Under the pieces are notes generated by a model that was not told where the DNA came from, did no database searches, and saw only the letters and a list, made by a program, of their open reading frames with translations. Positions 1 through 9,459 of a stretch of DNA of 64,000 nucleotides are shown here, piece after piece (the first letter of the stretch is position 1; the number at the start of each line of letters is the position of its first letter). Origin of the DNA: Adineta ricciae (taxonomy: Eukaryota > Rotifera > Eurotatoria > Adinetida > Adinetidae); NCBI GenBank assembly GCA_905250025.1, contig CAJNOJ010000008.1, positions 744,001-808,000 of the forward strand. Reading direction: 5' to 3'. A program made the translations under genes and the position numbers.

Positions 1-626
1 TCACAATTAAAACAACGATACATGGAAAGAAAATCCTCTTGTGTCCATTGAGTATAAGCGATTTCACCGGGATTTGTTTGTTCAGCAATAGCAACGAATT
101 CGGTTTCACCTAACATGTAAGGTAGATCGAGTTTCATCCGACAGATAACATCGTATCGGCCGGGTAGAATATTCTTAAACATAGTTTCAATATGCAGAGC
201 ATAACAAAACTCAACTGAATCATGTATGTAGAGAACATGGCCGCTAAAACTTGATGAATCGGCTATAGTTGTATAATTACGATTCGTATCGAGATTTATT
301 TGATCAAAATCACCAAATGATACGCATTGACGTTTAACTAATTCGGAGTAAATTAGTTTCGAACGGCACGACGAGTTCAATCGCTTGTCGTCTTGTTGTA
401 GAATCGACGGATTTTTAATGAAACGACGCCAAATGGCTGAACCGAATTGTCTGCGAATAAGATATGACCAAAAGTCGTTAGTAGTAAACAATGTGCGTAG
501 ACGAAACGATGTTCGACTTAACCGTTCAATATCATTGATAGATAAAAAACTTCCGATGTGAAACCAAAGTGAATCAATTAAATCAGTCGACCAATCAAGT
601 TTCTCTTCTTCTTCTTCTATGACCAT
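1..626 (-). CDS. F-box protein, 5' part (runs off left edge)
   Basis: The minus strand is open from an ATG at 626 to the window edge: 208 codons with no stop, so this is the N-terminal part of a longer protein. After an acidic start (four to five Glu), residues about 16-58 read as an F-box: Leu-Trp-Phe-His-Ile-Gly-Ser-Phe-Leu, then Asp-Ile-Glu-Arg-Leu and a Trp-Ser-Tyr-Leu-Ile-Arg-Arg stretch. F-box proteins normally recruit substrates to SCF (Skp1-cullin) ubiquitin ligases. The following ~150 residues are mixed alpha/beta and end in a Cys-Phe-Asn-Cys run; I noted a faint resemblance to PP2-like F-box proteins but would not name a subfamily. A T-rich acceptor (AG at 633-634, read on the minus strand) lies 7 bp before the start codon. 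Substrate unknown. F-box call fairly sure; exact family unsure. Confidence 0.65.
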   Translation of the reverse strand, partial: MVIEEEEEKLDWSTDLIDSLWFHIGSFLSINDIERLSRTSFRLRTLFTTNDFWSYLIRRQFGSAIWRRFIKNPSILQQDDKRLNSSCRSKLIYSELVKRQCVSFGDFDQINLDTNRNYTTIADSSSFSGHVLYIHDSVEFCYALHIETMFKNILPGRYDVICRMKLDLPYMLGETEFVAIAEQTNPGEIAYTQWTQEDFLSMYRCFNC

Positions 627-1379
627 ATTTCTCTATTAGAAATCAAATGATGATTATTTAAGTACTATGCGTTGTTCATGCTGATGCCAACCGATCACAT
701 CATTTATGTTCCCTTTTCTCTTTCTCTCGCTTTTTCTTTTCGAAACGATAATGATCGTATATAAAGTGTCTGCTGCTCTTGAAGAATTAATCAGCGTTAC
801 ATTAAAAGAAAATCTACAAGGTCAGAACAAGGTTTCAACCTTAATCGAAAACGCCGGTCCTTACCAAATGAACAAATCATTATAGTCCATGACAAAAAAA
901 ATGTTACTCTATTACTTACTTATTAATAGTAACATAAGCAAACTGATAATAACCGAAGCACTATTCTCTCTATATGTGATGAAGACAAACTAAACGATGA
1001 TTGATATACTGTCAGATAAGAACAAGTTGTTTTCTCCTTTTTATGTGTCATCCTCATTAGCAAATATATCTTATCTTCATTATGAAAATGTAAACACGTA
1101 CATTGATCCTTCTCTCTTTTGAATAGCAAAACAAAAATTCAATGTCGTTTTATACTAAGGGTTGTATCACTGATAATGCTTCAATGCATCTTCTTAATCC
1201 ATCAGCGTACTTGATTAGAGCAAAGGAATTAGCAATTGAGTTATCTGATAGTGTCATCTATCGAATGAAATGTAACAATTGGTTCTAAAAAGAAACAAAT
1301 AAACAAAGAGGGATAGAATGTCGTCATTCCATTCATTTAGTAAAAAAGAAACTTACTCATTGATATAGATAGAATAAGT
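627..1379. other. Intergenic, divergent promoter region
   Basis: This stretch separates the minus-strand F-box gene from plus-strand SNIP1, so it should hold both promoters. It contains T/C-rich tracts near 715-740. I see no gene; short open frames such as 923-1129 have no recognisable features. Confidence 0.5.
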
Positions 1380-2357
1380 ATGGTTCGTTCTCCAAAATCA
1401 TCTGCACATCATCATTCTAGTTCACATAAAAAACATAAACGTCACAGAGATTCGTCATCAGATTCCGATGATAATCAACGTCGTCATCGTAGACGATCTC
1501 GAGAAGACAACCGATCAAGTTCAAGTAAAAGAAAACACTTCAAACAATAAGATTTTCCAATCCTTTCCTTTCTGTAGATATTCGTGTTAAACAAGAGCCC
1601 GTAACGGATAATGATGAACCTCGCCGTCAACAACGGTCTTCGAATCCATCGTCACGGTATCCTCGTCATCAGCAGCAACAACGCAACAATAGAGACGAAA
1701 AAAATTATCAATGGGGAAAACAAGCTGAACAAGAGAAAGAAAAACAGGAACCCGTGGAAAAAGAACAACCGAATTTCGGCTTATCCGGTGCTTTACTCAA
1801 AGATACAAATACATATAAAGGCGTAGTGATAAAATATAGTGAACCACTTGAAGCAAGAAAACCAAAACGAAGATGGCGATTGTATGTCTTCAAAGGAGAT
1901 CAAGTAAGAATGCACAAAATCAGTTTTGTCGGAGTCTATTTCAATTCTTTCATAGGAATTACCAATGTATCAAATTCATCGTCAGTCTGCCTATTTAATT
2001 GGTCGCGAACGTGCTATTTGCGATCTACCCGTTGATCATCCTTCGTGTTCGAAACAGCACGCTGTTTTACAGTATCGTCTGATGGACTACAAACGTGACA
2101 ATGGTACAATGGGACGCCGTGTTGTGCCTTATATCATCGATCTGGGTTCTGCAAATGGAACATTCCTCAATAATCAAAAGATTGACTCTCAGCGTTACTA
2201 TGAATTACAGGAAAACGATGTGATCAAGTTCGGATTCAGTACACGAGAATATGTTTTATTACATGAAGATTCGGCGAACAATCTTGAACCTACCGAAGGT
2301 TACGAGGACGAAGGCACGGAAATCAAACAGGAGCCAGTTGATCCTCCTAAAGGATAA
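1380..2357 (+). CDS. SNIP1: SNIP1-like FHA-domain protein
   Basis: Three exons: 1380-1524, 1578-1903, 1956-2357, giving about 290 aa. The N-terminus is a His/Ser/Arg/Lys-rich low-complexity region typical of splicing-associated proteins. Exon 2 carries the SNIP1 signature Asn-Phe-Gly-Leu-Ser-Gly-Ala-Leu followed by a near-invariant Val-Val-Ile-Lys-Tyr-Ser-Glu-Pro block and Arg-Trp-Arg-Leu-Tyr. Exon 3 is the FHA domain, with the phosphopeptide-binding hallmarks Gly-Arg, Ser-Lys-Gln-His and Leu-Gly-Ser-Ala-Asn-Gly-Thr. In animals SNIP1 binds Smads and p300, and is a component of the activated spliceosome; it acts in the nucleus. The C-terminus is short and acidic. Both introns are about 52 bp with GT-AG ends. 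The next acceptor-like site lies about 95 bp past the stop. Strong call. Confidence 0.92.
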
Positions 2358-2467
2358 TTGTTTTTTTTCCTTCATTCTGTTCATTAAAGAAAACTGCCTT
2401 AACTAAAATATTGTAAATGTATACATGTCTATTCTATAGATTTTTGTTTCAGATTTGAATTAAAGTA

Positions 2468-2608
2468 ATGCTAAATGATCAACGACAAACAATAAAAACT
2501 TCGTCTGCCTTTAGAACATACGATTTAATTCTTGGTGCAGTTATTGTATTTACAGCCGTTGGTTACGCATTAATTAATCTTTATCTTTATCAACACATTT
2601 CCTCTTAA
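2468..2608 (+). CDS. 46-aa single-pass membrane micro-ORF upstream of XPB
   Basis: The frame opens at ATG 2468 and stops with TAA at 2606-2608. The predicted peptide has a polar, basic N-terminus (residues 1-17) and then one hydrophobic helix of about 22 residues starting Leu-Ile-Leu-Gly-Ala-Val-Ile-Val-Phe. It ends five residues after Tyr-Gln-His. Too short for general ORF finders, but a TTTTTGTTTCAG acceptor ends at 2452, 15 bp before the start. The XPB start codon follows the stop after only three bases and in the same frame. It could be a small organelle membrane protein on a dicistronic mRNA, or an upstream ORF controlling XPB. I do not recognise a family. Confidence 0.5.
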   Translation: MLNDQRQTIKTSSAFRTYDLILGAVIVFTAVGYALINLYLYQHISS

Positions 2609-2611
2609 GTA

Positions 2612-5188
2612 ATGAGCAAACGAACAGCATCCAAAGATCCACCTGGCCGATTGTCGAAATTGTTGAAAAGTATCGATAACAATGGGAAAGACGACGATTT
2701 CGACGATAAAGATACCAGTGATGGTAAACATTGCAATTGTATTTGCCAAACACCCTTTCTATCTTATTTTGCATAGAGGCTATTGTTCCCAAAGCAGCTA
2801 GTCGAAGATTGGATGATTCAGTAGATGGCGAAGACGATGATTTATATCGATCATCAGCAGTTGGTACATCAAACCGTGGATATAAAGATTGCCGAGGAGA
2901 AATGGAATTAAAACCTGACCACGAAAATCGGCCACTATGGGTGACGTCAGATGGGCACATTTTTCTGGAATCGTTTTCCTCAGTTTATAAACATGCGCAC
3001 GATTTTCTAATCGCCATTGCTGAACCTGTCTGCCGACCGGAGTACATTCACGAATATAAATTATCTGCCTATTCGCTTTATGCTGCTGTTTCCGTTGGTT
3101 TACAAACAAAAGACATTGTTGAATACTTACAACGACTTAGTAAAACATCCATTCCCGAAGGCATTATCAAATTTATTGAAGTGTGCACACTGAGTTATGC
3201 CAAAGTCAAATTAGTATTGAAACACAATCGCTATTTCGTTGAAAGTGCTTTTCCCGATGTGTTGAAACATCTTCTACAAGATCCTGTAATTCAAGAGTGT
3301 CGATTGGTATCTAATGGAAATCCAACGGAGACGAAAAGTACGACAGACGAGAAATCTCGTCTAGTTATTCCAGGAACAACAGTTGCTGCAACCACAACAG
3401 GAACGGATGCTGTAGCCACAACAACAAACGAACAAGTTCCCGATGACATTCGTCGTTTATATGAAAAAATCGATCGCGATGAAGAAGATATCGAAGATTT
3501 GAAAATTGTTTCGTTTGAAGTTATTCAAAATAAAACTGAACAGCTACGTAAACGTTGTCAAGAAATCGAACATCCTTTATTGGAAGAATACGACTTTCGT
3601 CATGATACAGTTCTGAAAAATCTAAATATCGAATTGCGACCAAATGCGATCTTACGTCCGTATCAAGAGAAAAGCTTAAGAAAAATGTTCGGCAATGGAC
3701 GTGCACGATCGGGATTAATTGTTTTACCGTGTGGAGCAGGAAAATCTCTAGTCGGAGTAACGGCTGCTTGTACAGTAAATAAAAGTTGCTTAGTGCTTTG
3801 CAATTCGAACGTGTCTGTCCAACAATGGAAACAACAATTCAAGATGTGGTCTACAGCCGACGATTCCAAAGTACGATTATTCACCTCGGACGATAAAGAA
3901 AAGCCAAATGGTGAGATAAAATATGACTTTGAATGAAATAGCAATCAAACTATCCTCCTCTTTAGATTCATGTGTGTGCATAAGTACTTATCCGATGATA
4001 GCACGTACGGAACGATGCAATGCAGAAACAACTGAAGTTATGAAATTACTCAAAGATCGCGAATGGGGCTTGATGATCCTCGATGAGGTTCATACGATTC
4101 CTGCTGAACGATTTCGTAAAGTATTAACCATCGTTCGTGCTCACACAAAATTAGGTCTGACCGCTACATTAGTTCGAGAAGACGACAGAATTACAGATTT
4201 GAACTTTCTTATCGGTCCCAAACTGTACGAAGCGAACTGGATGGAATTACAAAATCTTGGGCATATTGCTAAGGTTCAATGTGCCGAGGTTTGGTGTCAA
4301 ATGACTCCTGATTTCTTCCAAGAGTACGTTTCAGTTAAAAACGATAAAAATCGTCGTTTGCTTCTATGCGTTATGAATCCGAACAAATTTCGTGCATGCC
4401 AATTTCTAATACGTTACCACGAACGACGAAATGATAAAGTGATCGTCTTTTCAGACAGTATGTTTGCACTGGAAACTTATGCAAAAAAACTTGACAAGTA
4501 AATCAGATCCAGAAATTTGATAGAAGCATAACTGAAAATTCGCTTCTTTTCTAGACCGTATATCTGCGGTAAAACTTCGCAGAGTGAACGTATTCAAATT
4601 CTTCAAAATTTTCAGCATAATCCAAGAATTAATACGATCTTCGTATCGAAAGTAGCCGATACATCGTTTGATTTGCCCGATGCGAACGTTCTTATTCAAA
4701 TTTCCAGTCATGGTGGATCGAGAAGACAAGAAGCTCAGCGACTTGGTCGAATCTTGCGTGCAAAAAAGGGAACCATCGTTGAAGAATACAATGCATTTTT
4801 CTATTCACTTGTTTCTCAAGACACCGTGGAAATGTATTACTCCGCTAAACGGCAAAGTTTCCTCATCAACCAAGGTTATTCCTACAAAGTGATCACACGA
4901 TTGGCAAGCGAAGAAGACAATCTATTCTTTTCCACGAAAGAAGAACAGCGACAGTTACTCGAACGAATTCTTCTGTCCACAGATCGAGGTGAAGACAAAG
5001 AAGAAGAATCTATCGGACAAGTCGGATCATCATCGACGTCTATCGATCGTCGTGTGGGTACAATGAATTCGTTATCCGGTGCTGATCAAACAACATACAT
5101 GGAAGTGAAACAAGTGAAAAAACCGACGACCAATAAGTCATCGCGATCAAACAAGCCGCAGCATGAATTATTTCGAAAATATCGTTAA
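2612..5188 (+). CDS. ERCC3: General transcription/repair helicase XPB (TFIIH subunit)
   Basis: Four exons: 2612-2723, 2777-3910, 3966-4497, 4555-5188, giving about 803 aa (human XPB is 782). XPB is the 3'-5' translocase of TFIIH that opens promoters and takes part in nucleotide-excision repair. Visible hallmarks in order: the N-terminal domain (Arg-Pro-Leu-Trp-Val, Pro-Val-Cys-Arg-Pro); the damage-recognition region with His-Asn-Arg-Tyr-Phe-Val-Glu-Ser; Walker A Pro-Cys-Gly-Ala-Gly-Lys-Ser (about residue 357); the DEVH box (about 453); the XPB-specific Arg-Glu-Asp loop after Leu-Thr-Ala-Thr; helicase motif VI Gln-Arg-Leu-Gly-Arg; and the C-terminal Ser-Gly-Ala-Asp region. The acidic N-terminus is shorter than in vertebrates. 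Introns are 53-57 bp. An AATAAA signal lies near 5275. Very strong call. Confidence 0.97.
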
Positions 5189-6281
5189 AAATTCGCCGAT
5201 GTGTATATAATCGAGATTTGAAATTATTTTATTGAGAGAGAAAAACGTGTTATTGTTGTTTGTGGTAAACATTAAATAAACAGGCTAATATCAGGATTGA
5301 ATTAATCAGAAGAAAAAAAGAAGTACACATCATCTCGAGTAGATTCATTAGTTGACCATGTGCAGCAAAGAGAAGAGAGCTCAAATGAAGGTTATACTCG
5401 ATTGACATTGACTAACATATGAGACTTTCATAAACTATAATGATATACAATCCGAACAAGATGCGTTGTAGATATGTGTATAAACACGAATTCGTTATTC
5501 TTGTCTTCAGTTACTTCTCACGTCATGCTGTTGTTAAATACTGCGAGATGTTTTATGCCATATGAAAACAAAATCGATCGTCCTTGTTTGAAAATGAAAG
5601 TATTCACAATCTCTTATTTCTTCAGGCAATACAAAGAAAATCTATACTTTCGATTGCTTGAACGACAAATGAGCTGAATAAGACAACAAATGCATGATGC
5701 NGCGCGTGTTGATTGACATGGAATGGCTGGAGCATTCCGTGTATTTTTATATCTAGTTTGGTCAGTTAGGAAAGGAAAATTCTCTATCAGCATGATTACA
5801 ACTTCCTCATTATTCGATCAAATAGATAACAAGACGGAAATGTCACGTTCCGAGAGGAGAATTGATTATTTTCCTTCGCTGTTAGTGAGTTGGGTTTCTT
5901 TTGTTAAACAATTCTCTTGTCCATAGTTTTCTTTTCCTTTTTTTCTCTGTTCAAAATCAACATCTAACAAAAAAAAAAGATTGAAAAAAGGGTTAAGAGC
6001 AGCTGCAGAGTATTGATTGTTACGTCATCATCGCCTCATTACTACTGTTGTCGCCGTCTTATGGGCCAGGCGGAAACCATACACGGGTGAGAGAAGAAGT
6101 TGAATGACACACATATAAGATGACTAAAGTTGTATGTTTTATGATGCTTCCATTGGAGTGAGTAAATGGATGAGTGATTCTGCTTGTTATTATTGGAACT
6201 ACTTTCACTTCAGACACTTATCATCATCATTCATATCGATCAGACATTTCACTAGCTTGTCAATATAGATCTCTAATCGAA

Positions 6282-6345
6282 GAAAGCGGGAGGGAGGGAG
6301 AGAGCGACGAGGAGGAGAAAGAGAGGAAGAGAAAAAGATGAAGAG
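6282..6345. repeat. Purine-only low-complexity tract
   Basis: About 64 bases on the plus strand are almost entirely G and A, starting with GGGAGGGAGGGAGAGAG. Such tracts can form triplexes, but they are common in this window and no function is shown. Confidence 0.7.
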
Positions 6346-6814
6346 AACATTCAGAATATATTAATAATATCGTTTGAATAAGGGTCGGGACGTGTCACTC
6401 TCTCTTTTTTTCGCGCATATGAACAATATGTTACAGGTAGATTATATACTCTGGAATCTAAAACAATACATCTGTGTTCTCGTATAAAGTGAGTAATATT
6501 CACCTTGACCTTGACCTAACCCGTAGATGATAAGAGAAAAAAAATGAACTCGCGTGGCATTCTTCCGATTGCATACGCATTTGTTCACGCCAAACATCAT
6601 CCTATAGGATTTTTCGAAATGTAAAATAAAAAATGAATAAAACAAAAGGATGAAACAGCCGTACCAAAAGAACAAAAAGAGCTGACGAGAAGAGAAAAGA
6701 AATAAATCACTTTTATTCTCCCAACACTACATAGTCAATGGATGACACAACATCTGTATGTGTAACATTGACGATTGTATCGTTTTGTGCTTTTGTGAAG
6801 TGATCTATTGCATA

Positions 6815-6836
6815 GTTCTTCTTCTTCTTCTTCTTT
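6815..6836. repeat. (TTC)n microsatellite
   Basis: About six to seven perfect TTC units, in the region upstream of the LRR-type gene at 6970. Confidence 0.8.
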
Positions 6837-6969
6837 TCCCATCGTAATTATCTTTTCGAATACTTTGCCTTCCCAACTGGTGATATAATAACTGTAGGAT
6901 GAACACTTAAATCATACTAATTACGTTCGTTGATCTGAAGGACATTTACTAATTATTTTAGATCTTATA

Positions 6970-8667
6970 ATGTTCACTATCTTTTTTCATTTGATTCTAT
7001 TATCATTATCATTAACACGAGCATGCGATGTACTCGTTGGTATGACATGTACGTGTTATGAAGCAATTGATGTGCGTTGTACAATGAATAAGATGGCTCC
7101 ATTGATTTTAAAATCATCGTTATTCAGAGAAAAGTTTCAATCGATCGATTTAAAATTTGTTGGCGAAGAAATGCTCCAACTCGATTCGGACTATTTTATT
7201 GTTTTGAATCAACTGCTCTCGAACACAACTCAACAAACTCTGTCAATTACATTACGTTTCCAAAACTTTCAATCATTTCATGCTAAAGCAGGTACATTCA
7301 GACATTTATTTCGTGGTATCACATCATCCTATTCGCGTTTAACTGTCGAGTTGCAACCCTTAAAAGCCAAATCGATTATCTTCGATGGTAATACATTCGA
7401 AAGTCTCCAAATCAATGAACTTTCAATTTATGCCGATTCACTTGGCTCACCATTTGAACTAATATTTAATAATACAAATATAACACATTTAAACATTGAA
7501 GGGGCTGCCGTCACACATGATGCCACACTTCTATCCAAATATAGAGGTCAAATACGATCGTTGAAGATTACTCGAATGATCGATGCAGTGAATAGTGACG
7601 AATTTCCATCGTTTCCTGTGCAAACTTACACAATCGAAGCACATAAAATGCGAACTCTGGATGCCCGATCATTTGTTAATTATACACAGTTAACTGGCTT
7701 GAATATAATTCAACCCGATGTTTCGATTACGCCGAAACTATTGAATGGTTTAGAAAATTTAGGAAGTTTACGATCGGTTTCATTCGATGCTGAACGTATT
7801 GCTGATGGCGCATTAAATCATGTTAAACATGTTCAAACATTAATCCTTGGTTCATATTTACGAATGGTAGATTCACAAAGTCTCAATTCTCTTATGTCAT
7901 TGCAACAGTTGGATGTTCGATATGTTCAATTTTCGAATCTTCAAGGAAATACCAGTTGTGCTCTGGCGGATTTCATCAATCGTCGACGAATGTTAGGTCT
8001 AACGGTTTATCTACCACATGAAAATCTCGATTGTGATTGTGTCTTAGTTTTTCTCAACAATATGATTGATGATGGCGAACAAATAACCACATGTCAATCG
8101 ATACACAATGATCGTTGTCTATTTTCTTCATGTTACATCGTATCCGAGTATTTCACTCGTAAACAAAAGGAACTTGTGCCTACGATTAAAATGAATACAC
8201 CAGCTATGATGACGCCATCCGTCGCACCACCAGTAATCGATTTTAACGAACAAGATCCACCGTTCTATCCGGATTCCAAAGAAGAACAAACAACTATTCG
8301 GGTGTATATGGAGCCAAATATTTATGATGATGTGGACGACGAATTTCCAACGAATACCACAACTACAACACCAGTAGTAACGACAACGACGATTATCACA
8401 ACTCCACCGATCGTGACAACGACACCGTTGTTAAATACACCGGAAGAAACTGATAATGATTTTGCAACTCCGTATATGAAACGGCTGGAAACTGAAATGA
8501 AAACTTATGGATCTGCAAATTACTTAATTCTTTCATGGATTCCGTTTGCCATAATTGCCTCATGTTTATTTCTTTCTTTAGTTATTGCGATGATCAGTTA
8601 TTTAATCTATCACAAACGTCATACGGTCTCGTTCAAACTTGTTCCACAAACACCGCCTATCATCTGA
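6970..8667 (+). CDS. Single-pass membrane protein with degenerate LRR ectodomain
   Basis: One exon, 565 aa. Residues 1-18 form a signal peptide (Phe-Phe-His-Leu-Ile-Leu-Leu, then Thr-Arg-Ala-Cys). A cysteine cluster (Cys-Asp, Cys-Thr-Cys, Val-Arg-Cys) resembles an LRR N-terminal cap. The ectodomain to about residue 385 has weak, irregular leucine-rich repeats ending in a capping cluster with Asp-Cys-Asp-Cys. It is followed by a Pro/Thr-rich stalk (about 455-495), a transmembrane helix at about 517-545 and a short cytoplasmic tail. Probably a cell-surface recognition or adhesion protein; the ligand is unknown. It has the same overall plan as the LRR protein at 49444. An acceptor (AG at 6960-6961) lies 8 bp before the ATG, suggesting a spliced leader or a 5'-UTR intron. 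AATAAA is near 8711. Family call moderate. Confidence 0.75.
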   Translation: MFTIFFHLILLSLSLTRACDVLVGMTCTCYEAIDVRCTMNKMAPLILKSSLFREKFQSIDLKFVGEEMLQLDSDYFIVLNQLLSNTTQQTLSITLRFQNFQSFHAKAGTFRHLFRGITSSYSRLTVELQPLKAKSIIFDGNTFESLQINELSIYADSLGSPFELIFNNTNITHLNIEGAAVTHDATLLSKYRGQIRSLKITRMIDAVNSDEFPSFPVQTYTIEAHKMRTLDARSFVNYTQLTGLNIIQPDVSITPKLLNGLENLGSLRSVSFDAERIADGALNHVKHVQTLILGSYLRMVDSQSLNSLMSLQQLDVRYVQFSNLQGNTSCALADFINRRRMLGLTVYLPHENLDCDCVLVFLNNMIDDGEQITTCQSIHNDRCLFSSCYIVSEYFTRKQKELVPTIKMNTPAMMTPSVAPPVIDFNEQDPPFYPDSKEEQTTIRVYMEPNIYDDVDDEFPTNTTTTTPVVTTTTIITTPPIVTTTPLLNTPEETDNDFATPYMKRLETEMKTYGSANYLILSWIPFAIIASCLFLSLVIAMISYLIYHKRHTVSFKLVPQTPPII

Positions 8668-9459
8668 ATTTAGAAAATTTCATCTTCGATTACATCTAGT
8701 CAGAAGATAGGGAACAATAAACGAACGGGGTCAGATAAGATGAGAATGTAAATTGACTCTCTCTCTCTCTCTCTCATATATATAAATACTTATCTTTGTG
8801 ATATGATTAATTGCATCGCAACAGTTTGATGTCTATTAATGTGTACTATCTTCAAATGGAAAAAAATGCGAAAGAAAAACAAAAGTTCTTTTTTCTTGTT
8901 CATATCATTTTAGCAGAAGTCACCGTTCAGTATTCTCATTCGTTTTCTCTTTGTCTTTTTGCGTGTTATTTCTGTTCTCTGTTAATAGTGAATTGTTGTA
9001 TCTATATATACAAGTAAATTTTCGATAACTACGCTCTAATACTTTCGTTCGATATCTTCAGAGAAACAAAATAGCAATTCTTCAAGTAACACTTGATTCA
9101 CATTCAATGATCATTAGCGTAATGATAGTCTCGGCATTATATCATAGTTCGTCATGGAAGAAAATGCCTAGTGGATATGCTGTCTTTTCGACTTGAATGT
9201 ATGAGTTTACTTTTCGTTTTCGTTCTGTTTGCTCTGTGAACCGGTTTGAATAGAGTTAATGGAGAAAATAAATCGAACATGATGAGGTTGAAGTATACTT
9301 AATATTACACTGTAGGTGATCATCGAATACTTCTCTCCAAGTGGGATATTCACTAAAATCTATCGACATTTTCAAGGATTAGGAGTATCGATCAAACACC
9401 TAAATCGATGTAAGATTGAAGTCTTTTGAATGATATTTTATCCGTTCGTAAATAAGTCT
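8668..9459. other. Intergenic between converging genes
   Basis: The 3' sides of the LRR-type gene and the UAS/F-box locus face each other here. It contains AATAAA near 8711 and a (CT)n tract at 8757-8775 followed by TATATATA. The open frame 8811-9017 is T-rich and unsupported. No other gene seen. Confidence 0.5.
8757..8775. repeat. (CT)n microsatellite
   Basis: About nine CT units followed by a short TA run, in the 3' flank of the gene ending at 8667. Confidence 0.8.

Larger units (their letters stand above)
5189..6969. other. Intergenic: XPB 3' end and upstream of LRR gene
   Basis: About 1.8 kb without a recognisable gene. It contains the XPB polyadenylation region, an N at 5701, a purine-rich tract at about 6282-6345 and a (TTC)n tract at about 6815-6836. 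Open frames at 5474-5677, 5723-5926 and 6442-6675 (minus) show no conserved features. Confidence 0.5.

Noticed and set aside
923..1129. 68-codon minus-strand ORF
   Set aside because: No signal, domain or splice context; lies in a divergent promoter region.
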